Below, one piece after another: positions 1 to 9,107 of a stretch of 64,000 nucleotides of DNA; the stretch's first letter is position 1; the number at the start of each line of letters is the position of its first letter. The notes beneath the pieces were generated by a model. That model worked only from the letters and a program-made list of their open reading frames with translations. It did no database searches and had not been told where the DNA came from. A program made the position numbers and the translations under genes. The stretch comes from Alistipes muris (lineage in GTDB: Bacteria > Bacteroidota > Bacteroidia > Bacteroidales > Rikenellaceae). The DNA lies in contig NZ_CALPDD010000002.1 of NCBI RefSeq assembly GCF_943193205.1, positions 146,902-210,901 on the forward strand, written 5' to 3'.

Positions 1-552
1 ATTGGCAGCGATATTCTCGCGGCAATTGGCATCGGCCCACTCGTCGATGTCGACGGCGTCGACATGCACCGCACCGCACTTGGCGGCGACGATGGAAAGG
101 ACCCCGGTACCGCTGCCCATGTCGAGCCCGCGACGCCCGGCGACGCCCAAATCGAGAACTCCGCGGGCCATCAGCCAAGTAGTGGCATGCTGCCCGGTGC
201 CGAACGACATTTTAGGCATGACGATGATTTCGGGCTCGCCCTCGGGGGCGGGCTCGTGGAAAGGCGCGCGGATGCGCAGGCGCCCCTCGATGTCGGAAGC
301 GGGGAAATTCTGCTCCCAAAGGGCGTTCCAATTCTGCGCCTCGATGGAGATGTAACGCCCGGGAACGCCGTAACGGGCGAGCAAAGCGTCGACCTCGGTC
401 TTGCAATCGGCCAACCGCTCCTGCGGGATGTAAGCCTTCAAGACGTCGGAACCGCTCTCGAAACTCTCGAACGGGAACTCGGCCAACTCGGCGACGAGAA
501 TCTCGGCCTGCGCCCCGTCGGCGACGGGAATATTCAATGCGACGAAATCCAT
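1..552 (-). CDS. prmA: Ribosomal protein L11 methyltransferase (partial, 3' end off the left edge)
   Basis: The minus-strand reading frame starts at 552 and gives 184 residues before the window ends; the family is about 280 long, so the C-terminal third is missing. Residues 80-124 carry the PrmA-type stretch ending in MSFGTGQHATT, followed by the SAM-binding motif LDMGSGTG (143-150) and an acidic VDAVDID strand (164-170). PrmA trimethylates ribosomal protein L11 in the cytoplasm. It lies 38 bases downstream of a thioredoxin-like gene on the same strand, so the two could share a transcript. The motif order makes the family call secure. Confidence 0.93.
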   Translation of the reverse strand, partial: MDFVALNIPVADGAQAEILVAELAEFPFESFESGSDVLKAYIPQERLADCKTEVDALLARYGVPGRYISIEAQNWNALWEQNFPASDIEGRLRIRAPFHEPAPEGEPEIIVMPKMSFGTGQHATTWLMARGVLDLGVAGRRGLDMGSGTGVLSIVAAKCGAVHVDAVDIDEWADANCRENIAAN

Positions 553-590
553 AGGAAGTATATTCGGTTTTCTATAAGTTCCGGAACGGA

Positions 591-1346
591 CTAACGGAGC
601 GACCGGATCTTCTCTTTCAAGGCGTCGCGCTGAACCGGCGAGGTGCCATACTCAACCTGTGCGACGATGCCCTCCTTGTCGATGACGACGGTGAGGGGAT
701 AACCGTTCGGCCCGACGAACTTGCGGAACTGCGTGTCGCCGACGAGAGCGATCCAATTGAACCCCTGCTCTTCGAGCACGGGCCGGGCGCGTCCGGCGTC
801 CTCGTAAGTCGACGAAAAGAACATCACGTCGGGCATCTCGTCCTTCCAACGGGACAACTCCGGCATCTCGGCCCGGCAAGGTCCGCAGCCGGTGAACCAC
901 AAATTGAGCACCATGACCTTCCCGGCGACGTCGGCGCCGGTCCAGGTTCGGCCGTCGATGTCGGTGGCGGAGAAGTCGGGAAACCGGCTCCCCTCCTCCA
1001 ACAAGGTTTTGCGGACGAAAGAGAGCGAAGCACCCTTGCCCTGGGCTTTCGCCTCGTCGTACTGCGCCAAAAGCAATCGGCCCTCGGGAATCTGCCCGGC
1101 CGGGACCGCATACTGCAAGGCGGCGTCGGGCAACGGCTCGGAGAGCTCGAAACCCACGGCCGACGTTCCGGAAGGAGTGGTCAGCATGTACATTTTGGTT
1201 ATCTTATCTGCCGCGACAGGCATCTCGTGAAAGAAACGACCCTCGACGACGATGATTTTCCGGGGCCGGGAAGCCGGCTGGGCATTCACGGAAGCGACAG
1301 ACAACAAGAACGCGCAAAGGGCAAAGAAAAAGCGAACGGAAGTCAT
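591..1346 (-). CDS. TlpA/ResA-like periplasmic thioredoxin
   Basis: The 251-residue protein has an N-terminal signal peptide (about residues 1-22, hydrophobic run ending VNAQ). A poorly conserved N-terminal half of about 115 residues precedes an AhpC/TSA-type thioredoxin fold. The redox motif CGPC is at 154-157 and a cis-proline segment GYPLTVV lies near 220. Family knowledge: such proteins reduce disulfides in the envelope, for example for cytochrome maturation or oxidative-stress repair; the specific client here is unknown. I chose the start at 1346 because it places the signal peptide at the N-terminus; an upstream in-frame ATG at 1430 would add 28 charged residues before it. Confidence 0.85.
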   Translation of the reverse strand: MTSVRFFFALCAFLLSVASVNAQPASRPRKIIVVEGRFFHEMPVAADKITKMYMLTTPSGTSAVGFELSEPLPDAALQYAVPAGQIPEGRLLLAQYDEAKAQGKGASLSFVRKTLLEEGSRFPDFSATDIDGRTWTGADVAGKVMVLNLWFTGCGPCRAEMPELSRWKDEMPDVMFFSSTYEDAGRARPVLEEQGFNWIALVGDTQFRKFVGPNGYPLTVVIDKEGIVAQVEYGTSPVQRDALKEKIRSLR

Positions 1347-1563
1347 GGCTGCTGAATATAATGATTGGACACGGTAAAGATAGGGATTTTTGCTCAAACG
1401 GCCGCGATTTTCCTTACGAATCGGACGCAACGGCCCCGGGCCGCGGCCGCATGAATGGATCGTGCGAACCTAAAAAATACGACAGAGGAAATATCACATT
1501 ATGTAAAATTTCGTAACTTCGCCGGAAGCAACCCATCGGGCAAACCCCGAAAACCGCACAGCG

Positions 1564-2496
1564 ATGGCCGAAAACACGAAAAAATGGGAGGAAGCGGGAC
1601 GCCGCTACCGCACCTACATCAAACTGGAAAAACGCCTTGCGGCGAACACCGTAGAATCGTACATGAGCGACCTGCGCCACTTCGCCCACTACATCCTGCG
1701 CCAATGGGACGTGGGACCGCGCAAGGTGGAACGCGAAATGATCGAACGCTACCTGGGCCTGCTCTACGAACGCGGAAGCCGCAAGACGTCGCAGGCCCGC
1801 AGCCTGAGCGGCATCCGGAGCTTCTTCAACTTCCTGCTGCTGGAAGAAAAAATCGAGACCTCGCCGGCGGAATTCATCACGACGCCCAAATTCGGCCGCC
1901 AACTGCCGGACGTACTGACGACCGAAGAAATCGACCGCATCATAGCGGCCATCGACCCGACGACCCCCAAGGGCCGCCGCGACGGCGCGATGCTGGAAGT
2001 GCTCTACTCGTGCGGCCTGCGCGCCTCGGAACTGACGGCCCTGCGCATGTCGGACCTCTTTTTCGGCGAAGGCTACATCCGTGTAATCGGCAAAGGAGAC
2101 AAACAGCGGCTGGTACCGGTGAGCGCGACGGCCCGCCAGAAAATCCGCCGCTGGCTGGAAGACCGCGGCGACCTCTACGACAAAAACAAGCAAGAAGACG
2201 CCGTATTTCTGAACAACCGGGGCGGGAAGCTGACGCGCGTGATGGTCTTCACGATCATCAAACAAGCGGCCCGGCGGGCGGGCATCGACAAACGCATAAG
2301 CCCCCACACCTTCCGCCACTCGTTTGCGACGCATCTGCTGGAAGGGGGCGCGAGTATCCGCCAGGTGCAGGAGATGCTGGGCCACGAAAGCATTCTGACG
2401 ACGGAGATATACACCCATCTGGACCGTGAACACCTGCGCCGCACCGTAGAAGAACATCTGCCGAACTTCAACGGCGGGGAAAGCGAGAAATCATAA
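1564..2496 (+). CDS. xerD: Site-specific tyrosine recombinase XerD/XerC
   Basis: The 310-residue protein has an N-terminal SAM-like core-binding domain (about 12-95) and a C-terminal catalytic domain. The full catalytic set is visible: R153 (GLRASE), K177 (GKGDK), H248 and R251 (PHTFRHSF), H274 (LGHES) and nucleophile Y283. Family role: resolution of chromosome dimers at dif together with FtsK. The length and lack of extra domains fit a housekeeping Xer protein rather than an element integrase. It is the only plus-strand gene in the first 13.6 kb. Its last codons overlap the end of the convergent gene at 2491 by 6 bases. Whether it is XerC or XerD cannot be settled from sequence alone. Confidence 0.9.
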   Translation: MAENTKKWEEAGRRYRTYIKLEKRLAANTVESYMSDLRHFAHYILRQWDVGPRKVEREMIERYLGLLYERGSRKTSQARSLSGIRSFFNFLLLEEKIETSPAEFITTPKFGRQLPDVLTTEEIDRIIAAIDPTTPKGRRDGAMLEVLYSCGLRASELTALRMSDLFFGEGYIRVIGKGDKQRLVPVSATARQKIRRWLEDRGDLYDKNKQEDAVFLNNRGGKLTRVMVFTIIKQAARRAGIDKRISPHTFRHSFATHLLEGGASIRQVQEMLGHESILTTEIYTHLDREHLRRTVEEHLPNFNGGESEKS

Positions 2497-2835
2497 GCGC
2501 TCGATACGAGTAAAGGCTGTCGGCTGCAAAGAATCGTAATCCAATCCGGAAATCAAGACCAAAACCCCGCGGCCGGGCGTGACGACGGAGGGCAGCCACT
2601 CGTCGAGCGGACGGGCAGGCTCGACGCAGAACCGCTCGAAGACGGCGCGGAAATCCACGGGGAAATCGGGGACGAGGACCCCGGCCCGGAACTCGACGAA
2701 CGCCAACCGGTCGGGCTCGGGACACGACGCGACGGAACGGACGGAACCGTCGCCCGCCAACCCGACGAGCGGATGACGGACCCACCCCTGCGGCGTCCAA
2801 AGCAGATTAGAGGCTATCTTTCGGAGCTGCGGCAC
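2491..2835 (-). CDS. Small protein of unknown function, possibly amidohydrolase-derived
   Basis: This 114-residue protein overlaps the end of the upstream lipoprotein gene by 29 bases and closes the long operon that begins at 12235. Residues about 45-57 (VEFRAGVLVPDFP) resemble the N-terminal beta segment that leads into the metal-binding strand of amidohydrolases, and the end (LVLISGLDYDSL..FTRIERL) resembles their C-terminal strand. No HxH motif or TIM-barrel sequence is present. Either a barrel was lost and the remaining beta domain kept, or the likeness is chance. I do not assign a function. Confidence 0.6.
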   Translation of the reverse strand: MPQLRKIASNLLWTPQGWVRHPLVGLAGDGSVRSVASCPEPDRLAFVEFRAGVLVPDFPVDFRAVFERFCVEPARPLDEWLPSVVTPGRGVLVLISGLDYDSLQPTAFTRIERL

Positions 2836-3640
2836 GGAAAAACTCGTCGGCGAAGATACGGATGCCCAACTGCTGCTCGTAGAGCTGTCCGACGGCGACG
2901 CGCACGGGGGGCGTATGGGTGACGCGGAAATCGCGCGCGGTGAACGACGGCCGCAACGGCTTGTTGGGGAAAGTCAACAAATGGATGCACAGCCGCCTAT
3001 GGGCGGAATCGACCGTGAACTTACGCGACAGGGTCGCCTCGCTGAGCCGCCGCAAACTGACGGTATAGGTCTGGACGCGGCTGCTGTCGGACCTTTCGAG
3101 CCACATCTGACTACGAAGCCCCCTTGTATTGAGGTCGAGCGAATCGACGAGGTACTTCAACCGCACCTCGTACTCGCCGGGAACGACGTCGAACGAAAAA
3201 CTGACCCGCGCGGTATCGGCGAGCGACCGCACGCGAAGCAGCGAATCGGCCCGGAGCGTCCGACGGGCCGAACGCAGGGCGATGTTGTCGATGGTATCGA
3301 GCACCGCGACCTCGCGGCTGAAGAACTTGCCCTCGGATTCGAGCAGGTCGATGGCCTGCTCGACGACATCGCCCAGGCGGGCGCTCTTGCGCTTGGAAAA
3401 ATTACCGATGGTATAATGGACGTCCTGCGTGGTATAACCGTAACGGGCGAAGATGGGCTCGTAGACGTTGAGCGAATCGTGCGCGAGGTTGCGGGGCCCG
3501 AGGTAGGCATTGGCGAGGAACGCATCGTGGAAAATCAAGGCCAACTCATCGTCGGGAATGATTTTATGATGGGAACACGAGACGCTGCCGACGGCACACG
3601 CCACACAAAGGAAGAAACGGAAGAAGAATTTCATACTCAC
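2807..3640 (-). CDS. DUF4296-type lipoprotein
   Basis: The 277-residue protein has a lipoprotein signal with lipobox cysteine C22 (VGSVSC). Residues about 26-110 match the DUF4296 pattern known in Bacteroidetes: a short IIPDDELALIFHD helix, then ARYGYT and a basic tail. The remainder is charged and without recognised domains. It is expected to be anchored in the envelope facing the periplasm or surface. Its start overlaps the stop of the upstream permease gene by 4 bases, indicating translational coupling. Function of DUF4296 is not established. Confidence 0.8.
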   Translation of the reverse strand: MSMKFFFRFFLCVACAVGSVSCSHHKIIPDDELALIFHDAFLANAYLGPRNLAHDSLNVYEPIFARYGYTTQDVHYTIGNFSKRKSARLGDVVEQAIDLLESEGKFFSREVAVLDTIDNIALRSARRTLRADSLLRVRSLADTARVSFSFDVVPGEYEVRLKYLVDSLDLNTRGLRSQMWLERSDSSRVQTYTVSLRRLSEATLSRKFTVDSAHRRLCIHLLTFPNKPLRPSFTARDFRVTHTPPVRVAVGQLYEQQLGIRIFADEFFRAAAPKDSL

Positions 3641-4842
3641 GAAGTCTTAACGATCATACTGCGGACGGTGATATTGCACAACAAAAACGCCACGGCGGAA
3701 AACGAAGCCGCGACGGCCAACAAATCGGCGAAACGGAACTCGACGGGGTAACTTTTGGTGAGGAAACTGTCGGCGGGAATCTCGATGAAACCGAAATGCT
3801 GCTGGAGCAACGTCAGCCCGACACCGACCGACAAGCCGCACAAAGCCCCGGCCCCGCAGATGAAGAACCCCTCGGCCCGGAAAATCCGCCGTATTGCCGC
3901 GCGGTCGGCCCCGAGAGCGGCGAGGGTACGGATGTCGCTGCGCTTGTCGACGATGAGCATGGCCAACGCCCCGACGACGGAAAACGACGCGACGACGAGA
4001 ACCAACAAAGCGATGAAGAAGACGCCCCACTTCTCGTAAGTCATGATACGGTAGAACGAAGCCCGCATCTGAAAACGGGTTCGCACCTGGAACCGCTCGC
4101 CGACGGCCCGGGCGACGGCGGCCCGGGTTCTGTCGGCATCGGCCCCGGACGCCAACCGCACGGCGAGGGCCGAAACGCGCCCGGGATGCGAAAAAAGCTC
4201 CTGAGCGAACGGCAGCGAAGCGAGGACGTAAGAACGCTCGCTATCGAGGTCGACGGTGAAGACCCCACCGACGGGAAGGGTCCGCCGAGTGAAATTCTGC
4301 ACGGGGAGCAACGACGAAAAAGAACCCCGCCGGACGGCGTACAAACCGACGTCGGCATCGGCCAACGACCGGATACCGAGCATGTAAGCCATCGACTGCC
4401 CGACGACGAGCCGCTGAAGGTCGCCGAGGCGCACCTCGGGCGCCCCGACGGTGACGGCGTCGCGCAAAGGCAAGACCAGACCGTAACGGTCGTCGACGCC
4501 GCGGACGAGGGCCGTAGCCTGCCGCCCGTCACGCTCCAACAAAACGCTCTGCTCCAAAAAAAACGACCACGCCCCGACGCCGGGAACGCGGGCGAGCGCC
4601 GCAGTGTCGAGGTCGGAGACGGCGAACGTCTGACCCTCGGAAGGCGTGAGGGTGAGATCGGCGTCGAAAGCCGAACAATTCTGCCGGACGAGCCGCTCGA
4701 ACCCGTTGAAGACGGACAAGAGGATGACCATCGCGGCGACGGGAACGGCGACCGCGACGACGCTCAAGGAAGAAATCAACCGGACGACCGACTGCGAAGC
4801 GGGCGCGAAGAAATAACGGCGGGCGAAGAAAAAGGGAAACAT
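3637..4842 (-). CDS. FtsX-family ABC permease, LolC/LolE-like
   Basis: The 401-residue protein begins MFPFFFARRYFF, the usual start of LolC/E-type permeases. It has one N-terminal membrane segment (about 20-45), a large periplasmic MacB-like domain, and three C-terminal membrane segments (near 265-290, 320-340 and 365-388) flanked by the FtsX signature DKRSDIRTLAALGA. Family role: extraction of lipoproteins from the inner membrane for outer-membrane sorting. Its ATPase partner is not in this window. I chose the start at 4842; the open frame extends to 4935 but the added residues are unlike the family. rbfA lies 93 bases upstream. Confidence 0.85.
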   Translation of the reverse strand: MFPFFFARRYFFAPASQSVVRLISSLSVVAVAVPVAAMVILLSVFNGFERLVRQNCSAFDADLTLTPSEGQTFAVSDLDTAALARVPGVGAWSFFLEQSVLLERDGRQATALVRGVDDRYGLVLPLRDAVTVGAPEVRLGDLQRLVVGQSMAYMLGIRSLADADVGLYAVRRGSFSSLLPVQNFTRRTLPVGGVFTVDLDSERSYVLASLPFAQELFSHPGRVSALAVRLASGADADRTRAAVARAVGERFQVRTRFQMRASFYRIMTYEKWGVFFIALLVLVVASFSVVGALAMLIVDKRSDIRTLAALGADRAAIRRIFRAEGFFICGAGALCGLSVGVGLTLLQQHFGFIEIPADSFLTKSYPVEFRFADLLAVAASFSAVAFLLCNITVRSMIVKTS

Positions 4843-4935
4843 GCCGGAACGAAAAATTGAAAACCGCCGCACCGTCCACGCTGGGCCGATTCGACAAGCC
4901 TGCGGGCAGGGAACTGCGCGATTTCCGATTTTCAA

Positions 4936-5274
4936 CTATTTTTTCAACGCCTGGTCGATGTGCTCGATGTACTCGAGCGAATCGTCGAGGAAGAACTGGA
5001 TTTCGGGAACGCTCTTGAGCTGGTTGCGGATGCGCTGCCCGAGGGCGCGGCGGATGAACCAACCGTTCTGCTCCAACGCCCCCATGAGCTCCTGGCTACG
5101 GTCGAAAGGGAAGACGCTGATATAAATTTTGGCATAACCGAAATCGGGCGAGACGCGCACGGCGGTGACGGTGACCAAAAGCCCCCGGACGATGGCGGCA
5201 CCCTCCTTCTGGAAGATGTCAGCGACGTCCTTCTGAATCTGCTTGGCGATTTTCTGCTGACGGGTATTTTCCAT
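4936..5274 (-). CDS. rbfA: 30S ribosome-binding factor A
   Basis: The 112-residue protein has the usual RbfA length and single KH-like domain, with the conserved segments KIAKQIQKDVADIF near the N-terminus, SPDFGYAKIYISVF in the middle and RRALGQRIR..LKSVPEIQFFLD toward the end. RbfA binds the 5' helix of 16S rRNA and matures the small subunit under cold conditions. It sits 10 bases downstream of an outer-membrane barrel gene in a compact operon that otherwise encodes envelope proteins, a common Bacteroidetes arrangement with the LolC/E-like permease next to it. Confidence 0.93.
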   Translation of the reverse strand: MENTRQQKIAKQIQKDVADIFQKEGAAIVRGLLVTVTAVRVSPDFGYAKIYISVFPFDRSQELMGALEQNGWFIRRALGQRIRNQLKSVPEIQFFLDDSLEYIEHIDQALKK

Positions 5275-5284
5275 GATTCGATGA

Positions 5285-6094
5285 TTACAGACCGTATTTG
5301 AACACTTCGCGGTTCTTTTCGCGCTTGGGCCGGGGCTTCCACGCGCGGAAACCCTCCTTGTTGAACCGGTAACTCAGACCGACGCTGATATGGAGGTCGT
5401 CGAGCGGCGACCGCAGGGGAGTGGCCCAAAAGGGATTCTCGGAACCGTCGGTGGCGTTGTCGGCATACCGGGTGCGATTGCGCACGATGTCGGAGAAACC
5501 GAAATAATAACGCACGCGGAAATTGAGCTCGAACCGCCTGATGAGCACCGCGACACCGCCGCCGCCCGCGAGCCCGTAGCCCCACCGGTTGTCGCGCGCG
5601 GTATGGAACCGGTAGGAACCGCGCCAATCGTCGGCACCCCGCTCACGGGCCCACTCGTTCTCGTAGGAAGAAGAGAAGTTGTAGGAAAAAGTGGCGGCCG
5701 CTTCGAGGTAGACGCGCAGGCGGTTGCGCAACATGTAGAAATGGGGCTGCCAGACGACAGGCAACATCACGGAATTGATGCGTCGCGTATAATAAAGGTA
5801 ATCGGCCTTGTCGTCGACCGCCGATGCGTTGGGCGCAAAGGAAAAACCCTGCTGGATGAACTCCAGGTCGACACCGAACCCGCCGACGAAACGCTGCGTC
5901 CCGTAATAACGCCACGTGAGGCCGCCGCTGTACATGCCCCAAAGGACGCGCGACTCCTGCTTGGGCTCGAACCGCCCGTTGGCCATGCCGTAACCGGCGA
6001 CGAACCCGAGCGTATGCTGCGCGGCGGCACCCTGCCACCCGACAAGCGCAGCCGCGAGACCCAAAAACGCAAGGATATGTTTACTTCTTCTCAT
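5285..6094 (-). CDS. PorT-like outer membrane beta-barrel protein
   Basis: The 269-residue protein has a signal peptide (about 1-24, ending GAAAQ) followed by alternating aromatic beta strands typical of an eight-stranded barrel (for example YSGGLTWRYYG, FELNFRVRYYF, HISVGLSYRF). Strand composition and length fit the PorT/OmpW-like family used for envelope functions and type IX secretion accessories; which role applies is not visible. It lies 8 bases downstream of the Ig-like lipoprotein and the two are probably co-expressed. Confidence 0.78.
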   Translation of the reverse strand: MRRSKHILAFLGLAAALVGWQGAAAQHTLGFVAGYGMANGRFEPKQESRVLWGMYSGGLTWRYYGTQRFVGGFGVDLEFIQQGFSFAPNASAVDDKADYLYYTRRINSVMLPVVWQPHFYMLRNRLRVYLEAAATFSYNFSSSYENEWARERGADDWRGSYRFHTARDNRWGYGLAGGGGVAVLIRRFELNFRVRYYFGFSDIVRNRTRYADNATDGSENPFWATPLRSPLDDLHISVGLSYRFNKEGFRAWKPRPKREKNREVFKYGL

Positions 6095-6102
6095 ACGCAC
6101 CG

Positions 6103-8160
6103 CTATCTCATACCTTGAAACATACCGGCGTTCCGACCGCCGAAACCACCCATACTGCCCATACCGCCCTGGAAAGCGCCGCTCTGCGACCCGGAGACGT
6201 CGTTCCGCTGAGGACCCTCCTTGGCGCGCTTCTCCTCCTCGCGGCGCAGGCGCTGCAACTCGCGCTCGTCCAAGAGCCGCGAGAGCGACTGCATGGTGAC
6301 GGGAGCAAAAATACGGGGCATGTCCATCGTGAACTCGATGTCCCAGTTGGCCTTGGTAGCGAAAGTCTCCCCGCCCTGCTCGTCGACGAACATTTCGGCC
6401 CGCTCGGGCTGCCGGCGCGCCACGACGTCGCCCGAATCCCACTTGCCGTTGCCGTTCAAATCCTCGATGACACGGAACTTGATTTCGCCGGGCGAGACGT
6501 AATTGAACCGCACGGGCCCGGAAACGACCCCGCGCCTTTCCTGCTTGAGCGACCCGCTGCCGTCGAGCAACTGGACGATATACTGCATCCCCTCGCGGCC
6601 GCGGACGTCGATTTTGACGGTGGCGAACTTCTCGGGGTCGAGGACGGTATATTTACCCACGATGGAATCGTTGGTGAACCCGGCGACGTCGGTGATGGCT
6701 CCGGCGGGAATGGTGAGGGTGTACTGCCCCTCGGGCTTCCAGGGAGCCCGCACGTACCACCGCCGCAGGAGCGCCGTATCGCGGACGAACCGCACGGGAA
6801 CGTCCTCGACGGACTTGTCGGCCTTGAGGAGGGTCAACAACATGGCGGCCGAATCGAGCCGGGCGAGGGGATAATCGAAATCGACGGTGAGGTGGTTTTC
6901 GGGATTGATTTCGCCGTTGAGCGGGAGCTTGAAAGCAAAGGGACTGGGCTTCCTGGGCTCGGTCCACTCCTCGCCTGCCTCCTCGGCCCTGCGCCGCTCG
7001 CGTTCGAGCTTCTCGCGCTCGCGCTGCTGCTCCTTGGTCTCGATGAACCGCCACGAGAGCTTCAACGGCTCGGTGACCCGCCGGAGCACGTTGACGGAAT
7101 CGTGCTTGAAATAAGTGACCGACCCACGGAGGGTATCGGGCAACTGGGCCGAAGGCACGGTGAACCAAAGAGCGAGCGTATCGCGCCCGACGGTCTGCGG
7201 GTCGACGATGAACCCGCCCTCGGGGATGCTGTCGAACCGGATGCTGTCGATCTGCGGATGAGGAGCCGAGAAGTAAAGCAGCGCCTTGTGCTGGAACGGC
7301 CGCTCGGACTGCGCGAGCACCTGGCGGCGGAAAGCCCGGTCGGTGAACATGCGCAGATACAACTGAGGCTCGGCGGAGACGTAATGACGCAACGAATCGT
7401 ACCACATGGCGAAGTCGGGCAACGCGGCAGGATTGTAAGTCCCGTCGAGGAAACCGACCTGGTCGGAACCGGGCTCATAGAGTTGATTGTCGTTCTTGTC
7501 CTGCACGGCGTAGACCCTGTAAGGAACAGGCTTGAGGTTCTGAGCGATGAAGATGCCGTTGTTCTCAGCGCGCGCGATGACGGCAGGCTTGTACTTGAAA
7601 ATAGTGGAATCGTACTCGGCGATGTCCTCGACCGAATCGGCCGGGAAGAACCAGATGAAAGTCTTCGAGACGGAATCGGCCTTGTAGGCGTCGGCCGTAT
7701 AACCGGAGAGAATCATGGAATCGATCTCGGGCCCGGTGGAGAAGACGTAACGCATGGAATGGAGCGGGTTGCCCTCGTTGTTGTCGCGCAGGGCACTGCC
7801 GAAATTAAGGGCATAGGTGGTATTGGGCAGGAGCGTATCGCGCAACTGGATGACGATGCCGCGGCCCCGCAAGGTGACGGTGGGCTTCTTCTTCATCTGC
7901 GGCGACGTGAAGAACTCCTTCTGCTGGTCCTTGAGCTGCACGAACTCGTCGAACTCGATGTAAATCTTACCATGCCCGACGAGCGGACGGTCGGTGGAGA
8001 AGTTGTCGGGCGTCATGTTGACGATGACGGGGGGCAGCGTATCGCGGGGCCCGCCCGTGGGGATCATCATGCTGGCGCACCGGCTGAAGAAAGCCGACGC
8101 GAAGAAAAGCACCACGACGGCGCGCAGAACGGACAACGTATGCGGGAAAGCGGACTTCAT
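6103..8160 (-). CDS. Ig-like (BIG_5-type) lipoprotein
   Basis: The 685-residue protein starts with a lipoprotein signal (C28 in FFSRCAS) and the diagnostic segment PTGGPRDTLPPVIVNMTPDN. A bacterial Ig-like domain follows (about 45-140, containing the strand motifs IEFDEFVQL and LLPNTTYALNFG). Middle and C-terminal parts contain further beta-rich repeats, a highly charged coiled stretch near 400 (glutamate/arginine-rich) and a Gly/Met-rich tail. The family is widespread in Bacteroidetes with an unproven role at the outer membrane. Its start codon overlaps the upstream stop as ATGA. Confidence 0.85.
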   Translation of the reverse strand: MKSAFPHTLSVLRAVVVLFFASAFFSRCASMMIPTGGPRDTLPPVIVNMTPDNFSTDRPLVGHGKIYIEFDEFVQLKDQQKEFFTSPQMKKKPTVTLRGRGIVIQLRDTLLPNTTYALNFGSALRDNNEGNPLHSMRYVFSTGPEIDSMILSGYTADAYKADSVSKTFIWFFPADSVEDIAEYDSTIFKYKPAVIARAENNGIFIAQNLKPVPYRVYAVQDKNDNQLYEPGSDQVGFLDGTYNPAALPDFAMWYDSLRHYVSAEPQLYLRMFTDRAFRRQVLAQSERPFQHKALLYFSAPHPQIDSIRFDSIPEGGFIVDPQTVGRDTLALWFTVPSAQLPDTLRGSVTYFKHDSVNVLRRVTEPLKLSWRFIETKEQQREREKLERERRRAEEAGEEWTEPRKPSPFAFKLPLNGEINPENHLTVDFDYPLARLDSAAMLLTLLKADKSVEDVPVRFVRDTALLRRWYVRAPWKPEGQYTLTIPAGAITDVAGFTNDSIVGKYTVLDPEKFATVKIDVRGREGMQYIVQLLDGSGSLKQERRGVVSGPVRFNYVSPGEIKFRVIEDLNGNGKWDSGDVVARRQPERAEMFVDEQGGETFATKANWDIEFTMDMPRIFAPVTMQSLSRLLDERELQRLRREEEKRAKEGPQRNDVSGSQSGAFQGGMGSMGGFGGRNAGMFQGMR

Positions 8161-9107
8161 CGGAGGGAGGTATCGGGGTTCTGCTCCTCCTGGGGAGCGT
8201 AAAGGTCGCAGACGAAACACCACCCGTCGACCTCGGCGATCCACTGCTTGGTCCACGGCCGGAACAGAAGCGAGAAAGTGGGACTTGCCCCTGCGAGGTC
8301 GACCTCGGCCTTGGTATAGGCGTAGGTGCGGTGGGTACGGTCGACGACGACGATCATGACGGGCGACGCGGTGACCTCCATACTGTAAAGCGTGGAACCG
8401 GAGACGGGATAAGCCGGGAAATCGGGCGAAGTGCGGGTCTGACCGGATGTCTTGGAAGTGAGAATGCCGTTGACGGCATCGTCGTAGGAAGCGATGCGCC
8501 AGGCGGTGGTGTCGGCGGCGTAAGCGTAGATTTTGGGCTGGGAAAGCGGCTCGGGCTGCGCCCCCTCGGCCGACTGCGCCTGGGCGTCGACGAAACACTC
8601 GACCCGGGTGGGGTCGACGTAGAAATCGTTGAAGAAAAGCCAATTGCCCCACTTATAGGAACGCCCGGAACGCCAAGGCTGAAAAATCAACGAGACGGTG
8701 AGCACGGGGAGGTTCTCGCCGATGCGCTGCTGCGTATAGGCGTAGAGCCTGTCGACGGGATCGACGGCGACGACCATCTGCCACTCGCGGTCGAGGGGCA
8801 GGCTGATCCACCCGCCGTCGCCGTAAGGCTGCGACGAAGCGCAGGGCGCGGACTGCTTCACGGCGGGGTCGGCACGCGAAGTGATGACCCCGGCGAGGGC
8901 ATCATCGTAGGAAGCGACGGTCCACGCGGCCGTATCGGCGTCGAACGCGAACGCGACGGCCCCGGCGACGGGCTCCCGCACGCGGTCGTCGGAAGTGACC
9001 TCGCGCAAGGGCTTGAGGACGTAATCGGTGCGGAAAGCGACCTTCTTGAAACAAGAGACCGCCGACAACGCGAGGGCGAAAAAGAATATGCAACTTACTT
9101 TCCGCAT
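8157..9107 (-). CDS. Lipoprotein with two tandem homologous domains, function unknown
   Basis: The 316-residue protein has a lipobox cysteine at C19 (LSAVSC). It contains two homologous units, about residues 45-160 and 195-305. Each contains AWxxASYDDAxxGxxTSx, then a hydrophobic DPxxRLYAYT or DRTHRTYAYT strand, then SLxFxPW and a WxFxxD(F/L)Y strand. No known domain was recognised. The two-fold repeat suggests a duplicated beta-sandwich. Its start overlaps folK by 13 bases and its stop overlaps the next start as ATGA, so it is firmly embedded in the operon. Confidence 0.75.
   Translation of the reverse strand: MRKVSCIFFFALALSAVSCFKKVAFRTDYVLKPLREVTSDDRVREPVAGAVAFAFDADTAAWTVASYDDALAGVITSRADPAVKQSAPCASSQPYGDGGWISLPLDREWQMVVAVDPVDRLYAYTQQRIGENLPVLTVSLIFQPWRSGRSYKWGNWLFFNDFYVDPTRVECFVDAQAQSAEGAQPEPLSQPKIYAYAADTTAWRIASYDDAVNGILTSKTSGQTRTSPDFPAYPVSGSTLYSMEVTASPVMIVVVDRTHRTYAYTKAEVDLAGASPTFSLLFRPWTKQWIAEVDGWCFVCDLYAPQEEQNPDTSLR

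Noticed and set aside
1564..2496. xerD as the integrase of the phage-like island
   Set aside because: It has the standard housekeeping Xer size and motifs, lies 12 kb from the island among core genes, and has no adjacent attachment-site-like repeats.
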